Below, piece by piece: positions 17,387 through 26,191 of a stretch of 64,000 nucleotides of DNA. The notes under the pieces were generated by a model, which was not told the DNA's origin, ran no database searches, and saw only the letters and a program-made list of their open reading frames with translations. Every line of letters starts with the position of its first letter. Positions within the stretch are counted from its first letter, which is position 1. Origin of the DNA: Aliishimia sp039978895 (GTDB lineage Bacteria > Pseudomonadota > Alphaproteobacteria > Rhodobacterales > Rhodobacteraceae); assembly GCA_039978895.1 (NCBI GenBank), contig JBDWAL010000057.1:62001-126000 (forward strand). The letters are read 5' to 3'. The translations under genes and the position numbers were made by a program.

Positions 17387-17752
17387 CTAAGTCTCTCCAA
17401 TAGCGATGGCACAGGTGGCCAGTCGATCTGCCGAAATCTGACGGGGTGTGATCAGCCGCGCGCCGGGTCCGGCAGCCGCCAGCGCGGCAGCTTCTGCAAC
17501 CGATCCGGTACGACGCATTTGTTGGCTGGTCAATGATTGCGTTTTGGTCTGCATCGCTTCGAGCAGACTTGGTTCAATGCTGGCAATCGGCGTTCCATGT
17601 TCGCGCGAAAAATCAAGCATCACAGATGAAACCGCCTTGTCGGCGGCTGTGGCCAGTTGATCCAACCTGTCGCCGTGCCCTGTGGCGTGCAAGGCTTGCG
17701 CCAGACTGTCTGCGCTCGCAGAACTTGTGAAACCGAAGCCCGCCACGATCAT
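17387..17752 (-). CDS. cobE: Cobalamin biosynthesis protein CobE/CbiG C-terminal-like
   Basis: 121-residue protein matching the CobE family, related to the C-terminal domain of CbiG. It begins MIVAGFGFTSSASADSL and contains LLEAMQTKTQSLTSQQ and RRTGSVAEAAALAAAG, where the GSVAEAAAL stretch is the family signature. In cobalamin synthesis its exact step is still unclear; an involvement in acetaldehyde removal or ring contraction is debated. The start chosen overlaps the cobL stop by ATGA; an in-frame ATG at 17767 (MELNTM) is possible. Lies between cobL and cobM in the operon. Confidence 0.88.
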   Translation of the reverse strand: MIVAGFGFTSSASADSLAQALHATGHGDRLDQLATAADKAVSSVMLDFSREHGTPIASIEPSLLEAMQTKTQSLTSQQMRRTGSVAEAAALAAAGPGARLITPRQISADRLATCAIAIGET

Positions 17753-18939
17753 CGTGTTAAGCTCCATTGCACCACAGGAAAGGCCGAGGTCCATCCACGT
17801 TTGGGGCCAAGGGGCACCACAGATGACAAAGCGATCCGCATCAATGCCCCGCCGAGCTTTGCCTGAGCGCTCGCAAGCAAGGCTTCGCCTTCAAGCGTCA
17901 CCGCATTCACGACAATGCGCACGTCATGTTGCGTCACAACGTCCAACACGTCCTGACACAGCCCACCACCCACGAAAATGGCGTCTGGTTCAGCCAGTTC
18001 AGATAATGCGTCAGGGGCTGCCCCATGGATCACACGCAGTCTGTTTTCGATGCCCAAGGTTTGCGCATTTCTTTGAATTCTGTCCGCCCGATCTTTGCGC
18101 GGCTCAACACATGTGGCTTGGGTCGTCGGGTGCGCCAAAAGCCATTCCAGCGCAATAGACCCCGACCCCGCGCCGATGTCCCAAAGATGTTCAAACGGTT
18201 TGGGCGCCAGCGTAGACAACGTTATCGCGCGCACCGGACGTTTGGTGATTTGTCCGTCGCTCTCAAAGCTGTCATCCGCTTGCCCTGTCGCGGACGTAAG
18301 AACCGCGCCCGTCCCTGCAATGTTCAGGGCCACGCAAACAGGGTGTGCAAATGTACCAAAAAGCGCCGCCGCTTGAGCTTGCGTCACGTTTTCGGCGGGC
18401 CCGCCAAGATGCTCCAGAACTGTGATCGAACTTTCACCAAACCCTTGCGCCACCAGATAGGTCGCGATGTCCTTGACCGCGTCGCCATCTCGAAGGGTTG
18501 CGATGATGCGAACACCGGGGGCCAAATGACGCTTCAGGCGCATAAACGGGGCCGCATGCAGTCCCACGCAAACTGTGCCCTCTAAGGCCCATCCCAAACG
18601 CGCCGCCGCTAAAGAAAAGCAAGATGGGCCGGGCAATGCCCTCCATTCGTGTTCATCGTAGCGACGCGCAATGACCGATCCTGCGCCAAACCAAAACGGA
18701 TCACCCGACGCAAGAACCACCACGTTCTGGTCCTTAAGGCCGTCCAAAATGTCCAATCCATCGACAAAAGGCACGGGCCATTCAATATGCTGGGCGCGCC
18801 CTTTTGCGACTAAATCCAAGTGGCGCGGTGGCCCAAAGATGACATTCGCATCTGCGATGGCGGCTTGACCCGACGCGCAAAGCCCTGCAACCCCGTCCTC
18901 ACCGATGCCGACAATGGTTAACCACGGAAAGTCAGACAT
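17749..18939 (-). CDS. cobL: Precorrin-6Y C5,15-methyltransferase (decarboxylating)
   Basis: 396-residue bifunctional enzyme that methylates C5 and C15 and decarboxylates the C12 acetate. N-terminal CbiE-like domain (WLTIVGIGEDGVAGL, LASGDPFWFGAG) and C-terminal CbiT-like methyltransferase (LWDIGAGSGSIALEWL, PDAIFVGGGL). The start MSDFPWL is the only one that fits the family; upstream frame lies opposite cobK. Its ATG shares the CATG palindrome with the divergent cobK start. An AGAGG lies about ten bases upstream, inside cobK. Its position 726 bases after the cobJ stop, with cobK antisense in between, keeps it in the minus-strand operon only if transcription runs through cobK. Confidence 0.95.
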   Translation of the reverse strand: MSDFPWLTIVGIGEDGVAGLCASGQAAIADANVIFGPPRHLDLVAKGRAQHIEWPVPFVDGLDILDGLKDQNVVVLASGDPFWFGAGSVIARRYDEHEWRALPGPSCFSLAAARLGWALEGTVCVGLHAAPFMRLKRHLAPGVRIIATLRDGDAVKDIATYLVAQGFGESSITVLEHLGGPAENVTQAQAAALFGTFAHPVCVALNIAGTGAVLTSATGQADDSFESDGQITKRPVRAITLSTLAPKPFEHLWDIGAGSGSIALEWLLAHPTTQATCVEPRKDRADRIQRNAQTLGIENRLRVIHGAAPDALSELAEPDAIFVGGGLCQDVLDVVTQHDVRIVVNAVTLEGEALLASAQAKLGGALMRIALSSVVPLGPKRGWTSAFPVVQWSLTR

Positions 18940-19693
18940 GCGCGCCAACCTCTTGATCCTTGGTGGCACCACGGAAGCGACCGCCCTCGCCCAAGCGCTG
19001 GCCACCGCTGGGGTGCAAGGCATCGTCAGTTTTGCAGGCCGTGTTGCGCGACCCAAACCCCAACCGTTGCCCCACCGCATTGGCGGCTTTGGCGGCGTGG
19101 ACCGGTTGGGCGATTACCTCAAAGCCGAGAAAATCACGCATGTGATTGATGCCACGCACCCGTTTGCCGCCCAGATGAGTCACAACGCAACACACGCGTG
19201 TGCGCAGATGAATGTGCCCCTGATGGCCTTGACCCGCGCGCCGTGGGCGCAGCAACCCGGTGATCAATGGTCTCGCGTTCCCGATATCGCGGGGGCTGTT
19301 GCCGCCCTTGATACCCCGGCGCGCAGGGTCATGCTGGCTGTTGGGCGGATGCATCTGAATAGCTTCGCCACCTGTCCGCAACACTTCTACATGCTGCGCC
19401 TTGTTGATCCGCCAAACGACATACCTGCCCTTCCCAACACCCATGTTGTGGTCTCGCGCGGTCCGTTTTTGGAAGCCGATGACATTGCCCTTATGCAAGA
19501 GCACGCTATCGACCTGGTGGTGTCCAAAGATGCGGGCGGCACCGGCGCTTACGCCAAAATTGCCGCCGCTCGTGCGCTCAACTTGCCTGTCATCATGATT
19601 GATCGCCCCGCGATTGCGCATCGCCCAGAAGCGCATAGCGTGGCCGACGTGATGACATGGCTGGGTCATTCCGGGATCGATCTTGGCGTGTAA
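18938..19693 (+). CDS. cobK: Precorrin-6A reductase
   Basis: 251-residue NADPH-dependent reductase that converts precorrin-6A to precorrin-6B. N-terminal LLILGGTTEATALAQAL is the nucleotide-binding segment; VIDATHPFAAQMSHNA and the C-terminal VSKDAGGTGAYAKIAAAR are strong CobK/CbiJ signatures. It is the only plus-strand gene inside the cob block. Its start codon shares CATG with cobL, and its last 28 bases overlap the end of cobJ, so the whole gene is covered by antisense transcription if the block is one transcript. In-frame ATGs at 18905 and 18914 would extend it into cobL without family support. A weak GGAAAG precedes the chosen start. Confidence 0.95.
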   Translation: MRANLLILGGTTEATALAQALATAGVQGIVSFAGRVARPKPQPLPHRIGGFGGVDRLGDYLKAEKITHVIDATHPFAAQMSHNATHACAQMNVPLMALTRAPWAQQPGDQWSRVPDIAGAVAALDTPARRVMLAVGRMHLNSFATCPQHFYMLRLVDPPNDIPALPNTHVVVSRGPFLEADDIALMQEHAIDLVVSKDAGGTGAYAKIAAARALNLPVIMIDRPAIAHRPEAHSVADVMTWLGHSGIDLGV

Positions 19694-20418
19694 ACGATCG
19701 GCGCGGCACCGGTCTCGATTATTCTGGTGCGCGAAGATCCAACGATCACCATCGTGCGCATATCCGCCATCTCAGGGGTGGTTTGTGTCAACGGAACCAC
19801 TTTGATCACTTCCTCAGGCGTGGACACGGCACGCGCGAAAATGACAGGTCGCGCGTCGCCGCAAGCTTCCTTCAAGACGTCTAGGGTTCTCTCGAACCCC
19901 TCTGGTCTGGACTTCGAACGCGGGTTGTAAAACGCCATAGCAAAATCGGCCTCGACCGCCAATCGCAAGCGGCGTTCGATCACGGACCACGGCTTGAGGT
20001 TGTCACTTAGGTTGATCGCACAGAAATCATGGCCCAATGGCGCCCCTGCTTTCGCGGCGGCGGCCAGCATGGCGGTAATGCCCGGCAAGACCCGGATATC
20101 AAGGTGCCGCCACGTCTGTGGTCCAGCCTCGACAGCTTCGAACAGGGCGGACGCCATAGCAAAAACACCGGGATCACCCGAGGATACGACCACCACCTTG
20201 TGACCATCGGCTGCCATCTCAAGAGCATGGCGCGCGCGGTCCAATTCCACCCGGTTGTCGGAGGCATGCAGCGTTAGCCCCGGTCGCTCCGGGACGCGGG
20301 CAACATACGGAATATAGCCGACAATATCGGTGGCTTGCGCCAAAGCATCGGTCACATCTGGTGTCACTAATCCTTCGGCACCGGGGCCAAGACCCGCGAC
20401 GACAACCCAACCTGTCAT
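19666..20418 (-). CDS. cobJ: Precorrin-3B C17-methyltransferase
   Basis: 250-residue enzyme that methylates C17 and drives ring contraction, giving precorrin-4. VVVAGLGPGAEGLVTP is the SAM loop; VSSGDPGVFAMASALFEA and the C-terminal MRTMVIVGSSRTR are typical of CobJ/CbiH. Start overlaps the cobI stop by four bases. The 3' end overlaps the oppositely oriented cobK end by 28 bases. Confidence 0.95.
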   Translation of the reverse strand: MTGWVVVAGLGPGAEGLVTPDVTDALAQATDIVGYIPYVARVPERPGLTLHASDNRVELDRARHALEMAADGHKVVVVSSGDPGVFAMASALFEAVEAGPQTWRHLDIRVLPGITAMLAAAAKAGAPLGHDFCAINLSDNLKPWSVIERRLRLAVEADFAMAFYNPRSKSRPEGFERTLDVLKEACGDARPVIFARAVSTPEEVIKVVPLTQTTPEMADMRTMVIVGSSRTRIIETGAAPIVYTPRSIPE

Positions 20419-21140
20419 GGCCGTCTTCCTTGCCCATGAACCACAATGATTGAGAAATACGGCGTCACCTTGTCGCCTGCTTCGCTTAGACGTTGAACAG
20501 TTTGATTGGGCATCGTCGCATATTCGATCAAATAGGCCGCGTCATAAAGACCCGCAGTTTTCAGAGAACGTCGCACTTTATCGATGTTGCGCCCAATCTT
20601 CATCACCACAAGCGCATCTGTGTCTGACATTTGGCGCACCAATGTCTCTTCGTCGAGCGTGCCCATCAAAACCGTTAAGACGTCATCGCCCCAAGTGATC
20701 GGTGCCCCTGTCGCGGTCCATGCCCCCGACATTCCGGTGATACCGGGCACGACTTCCACGGGGATGTCATCCTTGAGCCGTGTATAAAGGTGCATAAACG
20801 AGCCGTAGAAAAACGGGTCCCCCTCGCATAAGACCACGACGTCTTCGCCCTGATCCGTAAGCGAGCGCAACCGCGTGGTGCATTGCGCATAAAACGCGCT
20901 CAGCGCTTCGTTGTACCGTGGGTCGCTCAGTGGGATTTCAGTGGTGACTGGATACTCCATCGCCAATTCTTGCGCGTCTTGCGCCAATATCCCGTTCACG
21001 ATCTGACGGGCTTGCCCCTGCCGTCCCGCTTTTCGAAAGAAGGCGACGTGACGCGCACCGCGCAGCAACCTGTCGGATCGCACGCTCAACAGGTCTGGCT
21101 GACCCGGCCCTAGCCCTATGCCATATACGGTGCCGCTCAT
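20415..21140 (-). CDS. cobI: Precorrin-2 C20-methyltransferase
   Basis: 241-residue SAM-dependent enzyme converting precorrin-2 to precorrin-3A. The start MSGTVYGIGLGPGQPDLLSVRS carries the SAM loop; CEGDPFFYGSFMHLY and VPGITGMSGAWTATG are family signatures. Its ATG overlaps the cobH stop (ATGA). Upstream in-frame codons belong to the cobH region and are not used. Length normal. Confidence 0.95.
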   Translation of the reverse strand: MSGTVYGIGLGPGQPDLLSVRSDRLLRGARHVAFFRKAGRQGQARQIVNGILAQDAQELAMEYPVTTEIPLSDPRYNEALSAFYAQCTTRLRSLTDQGEDVVVLCEGDPFFYGSFMHLYTRLKDDIPVEVVPGITGMSGAWTATGAPITWGDDVLTVLMGTLDEETLVRQMSDTDALVVMKIGRNIDKVRRSLKTAGLYDAAYLIEYATMPNQTVQRLSEAGDKVTPYFSIIVVHGQGRRP

Positions 21141-21766
21141 TCGATGCGGCTCGCGATTGCGTTGATTGCAGCCACTGTAATTGCGCTGCCGCCAAGTCGC
21201 CCTTGCACGATGCAACATGGCACAGGTTGATCGGCCCACAGCGCGTCTTTACTTTCGGCAGCGCCCACAAACCCCACCGGGCATCCGATGATAGCTGCGG
21301 GTCTTGGGCATTCCGGGTCTTCGAGCATGTTTAGAAGGTGAAACAGAGCCGTGGGTGCGTTGCCTATCGCGACAATTGCCCCTTCCAGATGTGGTCGCCA
21401 CAGTTCAAGCGCGGCCGCTGAGCGCGTGTTGCCCATCTTGGCGGCCAATGCCGGCACGCCCTCGTCGCGCAATGTGCAGATAACTTTGTTGTCCGCTGGC
21501 AGACGCGTGCGTGTGACCCCTTCGCTGACCATGCGTGCATCGCATAAAATGGGGGCTCCGGCTTCTAGCGCGGCGCGCGCGGCTGGCACGAAACCCGGCG
21601 AAAAATGACAATGTTGCTCAAGCCCAACCATTCCTGCTGCATGGATCATGCGCACGGCGACTTGTTCTTCATCCGCATCAAATCGGGCAAGGTCAGCTTC
21701 TGCACGGATTGTTGCAAAAGACTCCAAATAGATGGCGGCGCCATCGGTCTGGTATTCATAGGGCAT
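21137..21766 (-). CDS. cobH: Precorrin-8X methylmutase
   Basis: 209-residue enzyme that moves the methyl group from C11 to C12, giving hydrogenobyrinic acid. RMIHAAGM around residue 42 holds the catalytic His; PILCDARMVSEGVTR and the C-terminal IIGCPVGFVGAAESK are hallmark CobH/CbiC segments. Gap to cobG is 3 bases and its stop overlaps cobI. Not a methyltransferase despite its neighbours. Confidence 0.95.
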   Translation of the reverse strand: MPYEYQTDGAAIYLESFATIRAEADLARFDADEEQVAVRMIHAAGMVGLEQHCHFSPGFVPAARAALEAGAPILCDARMVSEGVTRTRLPADNKVICTLRDEGVPALAAKMGNTRSAAALELWRPHLEGAIVAIGNAPTALFHLLNMLEDPECPRPAAIIGCPVGFVGAAESKDALWADQPVPCCIVQGRLGGSAITVAAINAIASRIE

Positions 21767-21769
21767 AAT

Positions 21770-22897
21770 TCAGGCCTTAATATTCATGAGGTCTTGGGCC
21801 AAAAGGCCTTGTTGGCGCGGCGAATCCCAAGGTGCGCCTTGTTCTATTAGATCGTAGGCGCCGTTTCGACCAACAATTGTTGTGGCGCAGTCTTTCGGCA
21901 AAGCGCATCCCTTGGCACATCCAGACACATGCAAACCCTTTGGATAATACGGCGCAAGCGCACGGGCCAAAGCCCGGGTCTCAACACTGGCGGATCCACA
22001 AGCGGGCGAACCGGCACATGCATGTGCACTCAAAAGCGCGTCTTTGGATTCAGAGATAAAGCCATGTTCGGCGCAGTCTTGCGCATCTTCCAACACAAGC
22101 AATCGCCACGGCGTGGTGCGCAACGCAGTGGCCCTGCTGTCCCTCAGCAAGGCCTGAAGCGAAGTGCTGCGTATGCTGCCAAACGCAACGCCGTAAACGC
22201 GGTCTGTGCCCAAAACACCCGGAACCAAGCACGCAGCTGCGCGCCGCGGGTCTGTATCACACCAATTGGGTGGCAATTCCGTTTGACGCACCAGCTGAGC
22301 CATGCGTTTGGTGTCCGCTTTTGCGCATTGATGATACCAATGTGCCATCTCGATGATCGCATCGATGGCCGTACTTTCGGTGACGGCGCGCCCCTGCCCC
22401 ATCCCGTCCGCGCGCAAAACCAAGTCGCCGTCCTTTGCGCCACGTTCCAGCCTGAAATCACCCGAAGCGCCCGTCAAAAGTGGTGCCGCCCCGGTGTCCA
22501 AAGCGAAGCCCATTTTTGCGGGCAAATTGGGCAGCTCCCCCAATCGTGCGACCAACGCATCATGCAGGCGCGTCGTGATATCGCCCGCAATCCAATCGGG
22601 TGTGGTAAGGATATTGCGCCGCGCTTCCAAATCCGGTGTTTCATCCAGCATGCCCAGCGTCAGCAATTGATCCAGCACCGCGTCATGCTCTTGCAGTGCC
22701 ACACCGCGTAGTTGCAAATTCGCGCGACTTGTAAGGTCGATCAGCCCGTTGCCATAGCGCTGCGATAGATCGCATAACCCCAATGCCTGCGCACAGGTCA
22801 GCCGCCCCAATCGCGGTCGCACGCGTATAATTAGCCCGTCGCCCGACATCATTGGGCGGTAAGCGCCCGGACACCAACCTTTGACGGAATGGCTCAT
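21770..22897 (-). CDS. cobG: Precorrin-3B synthase
   Basis: 375-residue oxygen-dependent hydroxylase that forms precorrin-3B (hydroxylation at C20 with lactone formation); its presence marks the aerobic pathway. Resembles sulfite/nitrite reductases: N-terminal VKGWCPGAYRPMMSGDGLIIRV, NLQLRG, and a C-terminal cysteine set (HACAGSPACGSA ... VSGCAKGCALP) that binds a [4Fe-4S] cluster. I chose MSHSVKGWCPG, which overlaps the cobN stop by ATGA. Length is within the usual range for CobG. Confidence 0.93.
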   Translation of the reverse strand: MSHSVKGWCPGAYRPMMSGDGLIIRVRPRLGRLTCAQALGLCDLSQRYGNGLIDLTSRANLQLRGVALQEHDAVLDQLLTLGMLDETPDLEARRNILTTPDWIAGDITTRLHDALVARLGELPNLPAKMGFALDTGAAPLLTGASGDFRLERGAKDGDLVLRADGMGQGRAVTESTAIDAIIEMAHWYHQCAKADTKRMAQLVRQTELPPNWCDTDPRRAAACLVPGVLGTDRVYGVAFGSIRSTSLQALLRDSRATALRTTPWRLLVLEDAQDCAEHGFISESKDALLSAHACAGSPACGSASVETRALARALAPYYPKGLHVSGCAKGCALPKDCATTIVGRNGAYDLIEQGAPWDSPRQQGLLAQDLMNIKA

Positions 22898-25800
22898 TGC
22901 GCGGCCTCCAATGTGGCCCGGATTGAGTTGCGCCGCGTGTTCCACAACCCCGCCGCATCAAGTGCCGCGAATTGATCCAGCATGGCCTGATACGCCCCCG
23001 GATTGGCATCGCGCAGGAAGTCCGCGACGTCTGGATCACCCAAGGTTGCATCGTGGAATTGGTCAAACAAATGCGCGCCCACAACCCCTGCCAGATGCGC
23101 AAAAGCGGCCATGTGATCAAGGGTGGCAGCAATTTCGGCACCGCCCCTGAACCCGTGGCGCATCATACCGCGCAACCAATTGGGCTGGGCCGCGCGCGCT
23201 TGAACCACACGCGCGATTTCCTCGGGCAAACTGCGCGCCCTTGGCCGTTCAGGCTGCGTGCTATCGAGATGATATAGTCGCGCATTGCCCCCTGTGATTG
23301 CTTGCGCAGCGGCAAAGCCCGCTTCATGCGCTGCATAATCCGAAGCAAGCAAAACATCCGTTTCGGGCAAGTCTTGCAAGTGCACAAAACTGTCAGCCGC
23401 CGCGACACGCGCGTGCAATCCTTCGGCGTCATGCTTGGCGTCTGTGCCATCCAACGCATAGGCACTCGCACTCAACCATGCTTGCCCGGCAGCAGCGCGG
23501 CTTTGTGGCGTCAACGTTTCAAGATTTGCGCCCATCCCGACGCCAAAACTGCCCGGTGCAGGCCCATAGACCCGCGCGCTGCTGGCTTTTCCCGCGTAAG
23601 GGTTCCAGTCCGGGGCCTCATCACGCGCGCTAAGCGCCCGCACCGCCTGACCAAACAAGGCCGACAAAGTTGGGAACACATCACGAAACAGACCGGACAC
23701 GCGCAAGGTCACATCGATGCGCGGACGCTCCAGTTCGGTGATGGGCAGCACTTCGACGCCAGACACCCGTTCAGATCCGTTGTCCCAAACGGGTTTCACC
23801 CCAAGCAAATGCAACGCCATGGCAAATTCTTCGCCCGCAGTGCGCATCGTGGCCGACCCCCACAGATCGACGATCAAACCACGCGGCCAATCGCCCTCGT
23901 CTTGCAAGTGACGGCGCACCAACTCGTCCGCGAGCTTCACACCTTGAGCATAGGCTGCGCGCGATGGCACGGAACGCGGATCGGTTGTGAACATATTGCG
24001 CCCGGTCGGCAAGACATCCCGACGTCCCCGATACGGAGACCCAGAAGGCCCCCCAGCAATGCGCTGCCCGTTCAGCGCCGCGATCAGATTGTTTTGTTCT
24101 GCGGCCACAGATGGCGCGGTTTCGTGTGGTGCGTCTGCAATCGGCGCCCGGCCCCAAACATGTAGCCCGTCGCCAAATTGGCTTTCTTTGATGTCGCAGA
24201 CAAAGCGATCGATATACGTGATGGCTGTCGCGCTACATTCGGCGCGATCTAAGCCTAGATCATCCTCGACGCCTAAAGCTTGTGCCTCTACCCGGATATC
24301 TTCTTGCAACCGGTCGCGCCGTTTAGGGTCAAGCCCATCCGCATTGGAGAACTCATCCAGCAGCGTTTCCAATCGCACAAGTCGATCAGGCGTTTCGCTG
24401 GCCTTCATCGGCGGCGGTAAATGCCCGAGGGTCACAGCGCCAAGGCGCCGTTTGGCTTGCGCGGCCTCACCGGGGTCATTCACGATAAACGGATAGATGA
24501 CAGGCATCGCACCCGTTAAGGCTTCGGGCCAGCAGCTATCTGATAACGCCACGGATTTGCCGGGCAGCCATTCCAACGTTCCGTGCGCGCCGATATGGAT
24601 CAATGCCTGCGTTTGCGATTGCAGCCACAAATAGAACGCAACATAGCTGTGGCGCGGCGTGCGTGCGAGATCATGGTAGTCATCATCGCGCGCATCAAAC
24701 ACGCCGCGTTCAGGCTGCAATGCCACCATAACATTGCCAAGTGCGAAGGCGGTAAAACGAAAGACCCCGTCTGGCGCGTCTGAACTTGGATCACCCCATG
24801 CGGTTTTCAGATCATCTTGCAGCGTTTTCGGCAGACGAGCCAAAGCCCCGCGATAGGCATCCAACGGCCATTCGATTGTTTCCGTTTCGAGGGCGGCTTG
24901 CAGCGTATCAGCGGGTTGGAAAACACAATGCCCTGCCCCCTTAAGATCGTCCAGTATGGCATCACATGAAGCCAACGCATCAAGCCCAACCGCATGCGCC
25001 ATGTTCCAACTCTTGCCGGGATAGGTGCTCAACACCAAGGCCAGTTTGCGTTCTGCGGGGGCCGTTCCCGCCAGTTTAGTCCAAGCTTGAACCCGATCCG
25101 CGACACACGCGATACGATCAGGTTCGGCCCGATGAGCATAGCGCGCGTATTGCAGGTGCTCATCGCGCACCAACTTCTCTTTGAAGGATGTGACCCCCGC
25201 AAAAATGCGCCCGTCCACTTCCGGCAACACCACATGCATCGCAAGATCGGTTGGGGACAAACCGCGCTCGGCCTCTGCCCAGCTTTCACGCGTGGATGTT
25301 GCAAGGGCAACTTGGAAAACGGGCACGTTCGCCGCATCTAAAGGTGACGTCCCGTCTTTACCTTTACCAGAAAACGCCGTCGCATTAACGATTGCAGCAG
25401 GCGCTAAATATCCAATCTGACGCGCCATCCAAGCCGCCGCATCCGGGGCTTTTAACGAAGGCGCAAAGAGACCAACAACGCGGAATCCACGCTCCCGCAA
25501 TGCCTCAAACAACGCCTCAATCGGGCTCAGATCGGCGGCAGTCAAATAGGCCCGATAAAAAGTCACGACCACCAAGGGCCGCTCGTCCAATGGCATCACA
25601 TGCGGGCAGCAGACCCCATCTTCAGGCGTCCATGCGCCAACGGATGGCATAGATTTCGCACCGATCACCGGCCCCGCATATACACCAGACGCCAGCGCCA
25701 TTTGCGCCAATGCGGCTTGTGCCGCCACAACGCCGCCCGTGTCACACAGATGCGCAAGTCGACGCAGGGACGACACAGGCAAGGTCGAAATCTCATCCAA

Positions 25801-26178
25801 CCGGGTGTCTATGCGCCCGTCCGCAGGCAGAACCGCAAGCGCAATGCCCTTGGCCCGCACCACAGATAGAACTTGCTGCAACCCGTAGGCCCAATATGGC
25901 ATGCCGCCAATCAGACGGATCAGGATGCCCTTGGCCCCGGCAAGCGTCTGTTCTACATAGGTATCTACAGACAACGGATGCTTGAGATCCGCCAGATTTG
26001 CGAGCCGGACAGTCGGAAGCTTGCCTTGCGGCCCTCCGCCGCGATGCCATGCCGCCGCAAAAGCCGACAGGTCGCTGTCAGAGAACGACAAAACCAACAG
26101 ATCTGCTGGCGTTTGCTCCAGATCGGTTGGTGTTTCGGTCTCTTCGAGGCCATGGCTTTCGCGGAAGACGACATGCAT
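22894..26178 (-). CDS. cobN: Cobaltochelatase, CobN subunit
   Basis: 1,094-residue large subunit of the aerobic cobaltochelatase, which inserts Co(II) into hydrogenobyrinic acid a,c-diamide with CobS and CobT and ATP. Family stretches: VGLFAPSLKAPDAAAWM, LSTYPGKSWNMAHAVGLD, HIGAHGTLEWLPGK, GRNMFTTDPRSVPSRAAYAQG and PYAGKASSARVYGPAPG. The chain is somewhat shorter than the Pseudomonas denitrificans protein (about 1,275 residues), with no sign of frameshift. Starts 13 bases after the cobW stop with AGGA upstream. CobS and CobT are not in the window. Confidence 0.95.
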   Translation of the reverse strand: MHVVFRESHGLEETETPTDLEQTPADLLVLSFSDSDLSAFAAAWHRGGGPQGKLPTVRLANLADLKHPLSVDTYVEQTLAGAKGILIRLIGGMPYWAYGLQQVLSVVRAKGIALAVLPADGRIDTRLDEISTLPVSSLRRLAHLCDTGGVVAAQAALAQMALASGVYAGPVIGAKSMPSVGAWTPEDGVCCPHVMPLDERPLVVVTFYRAYLTAADLSPIEALFEALRERGFRVVGLFAPSLKAPDAAAWMARQIGYLAPAAIVNATAFSGKGKDGTSPLDAANVPVFQVALATSTRESWAEAERGLSPTDLAMHVVLPEVDGRIFAGVTSFKEKLVRDEHLQYARYAHRAEPDRIACVADRVQAWTKLAGTAPAERKLALVLSTYPGKSWNMAHAVGLDALASCDAILDDLKGAGHCVFQPADTLQAALETETIEWPLDAYRGALARLPKTLQDDLKTAWGDPSSDAPDGVFRFTAFALGNVMVALQPERGVFDARDDDYHDLARTPRHSYVAFYLWLQSQTQALIHIGAHGTLEWLPGKSVALSDSCWPEALTGAMPVIYPFIVNDPGEAAQAKRRLGAVTLGHLPPPMKASETPDRLVRLETLLDEFSNADGLDPKRRDRLQEDIRVEAQALGVEDDLGLDRAECSATAITYIDRFVCDIKESQFGDGLHVWGRAPIADAPHETAPSVAAEQNNLIAALNGQRIAGGPSGSPYRGRRDVLPTGRNMFTTDPRSVPSRAAYAQGVKLADELVRRHLQDEGDWPRGLIVDLWGSATMRTAGEEFAMALHLLGVKPVWDNGSERVSGVEVLPITELERPRIDVTLRVSGLFRDVFPTLSALFGQAVRALSARDEAPDWNPYAGKASSARVYGPAPGSFGVGMGANLETLTPQSRAAAGQAWLSASAYALDGTDAKHDAEGLHARVAAADSFVHLQDLPETDVLLASDYAAHEAGFAAAQAITGGNARLYHLDSTQPERPRARSLPEEIARVVQARAAQPNWLRGMMRHGFRGGAEIAATLDHMAAFAHLAGVVGAHLFDQFHDATLGDPDVADFLRDANPGAYQAMLDQFAALDAAGLWNTRRNSIRATLEAAQ

Positions 26179-26191
26179 GTCGGAGGTCCTG

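Noticed and set aside
23302..24165. 287-residue open frame opposite cobN
   Set aside because: Arg/Gly/Gln-rich shadow; cobN covers the same bases with clear motifs.
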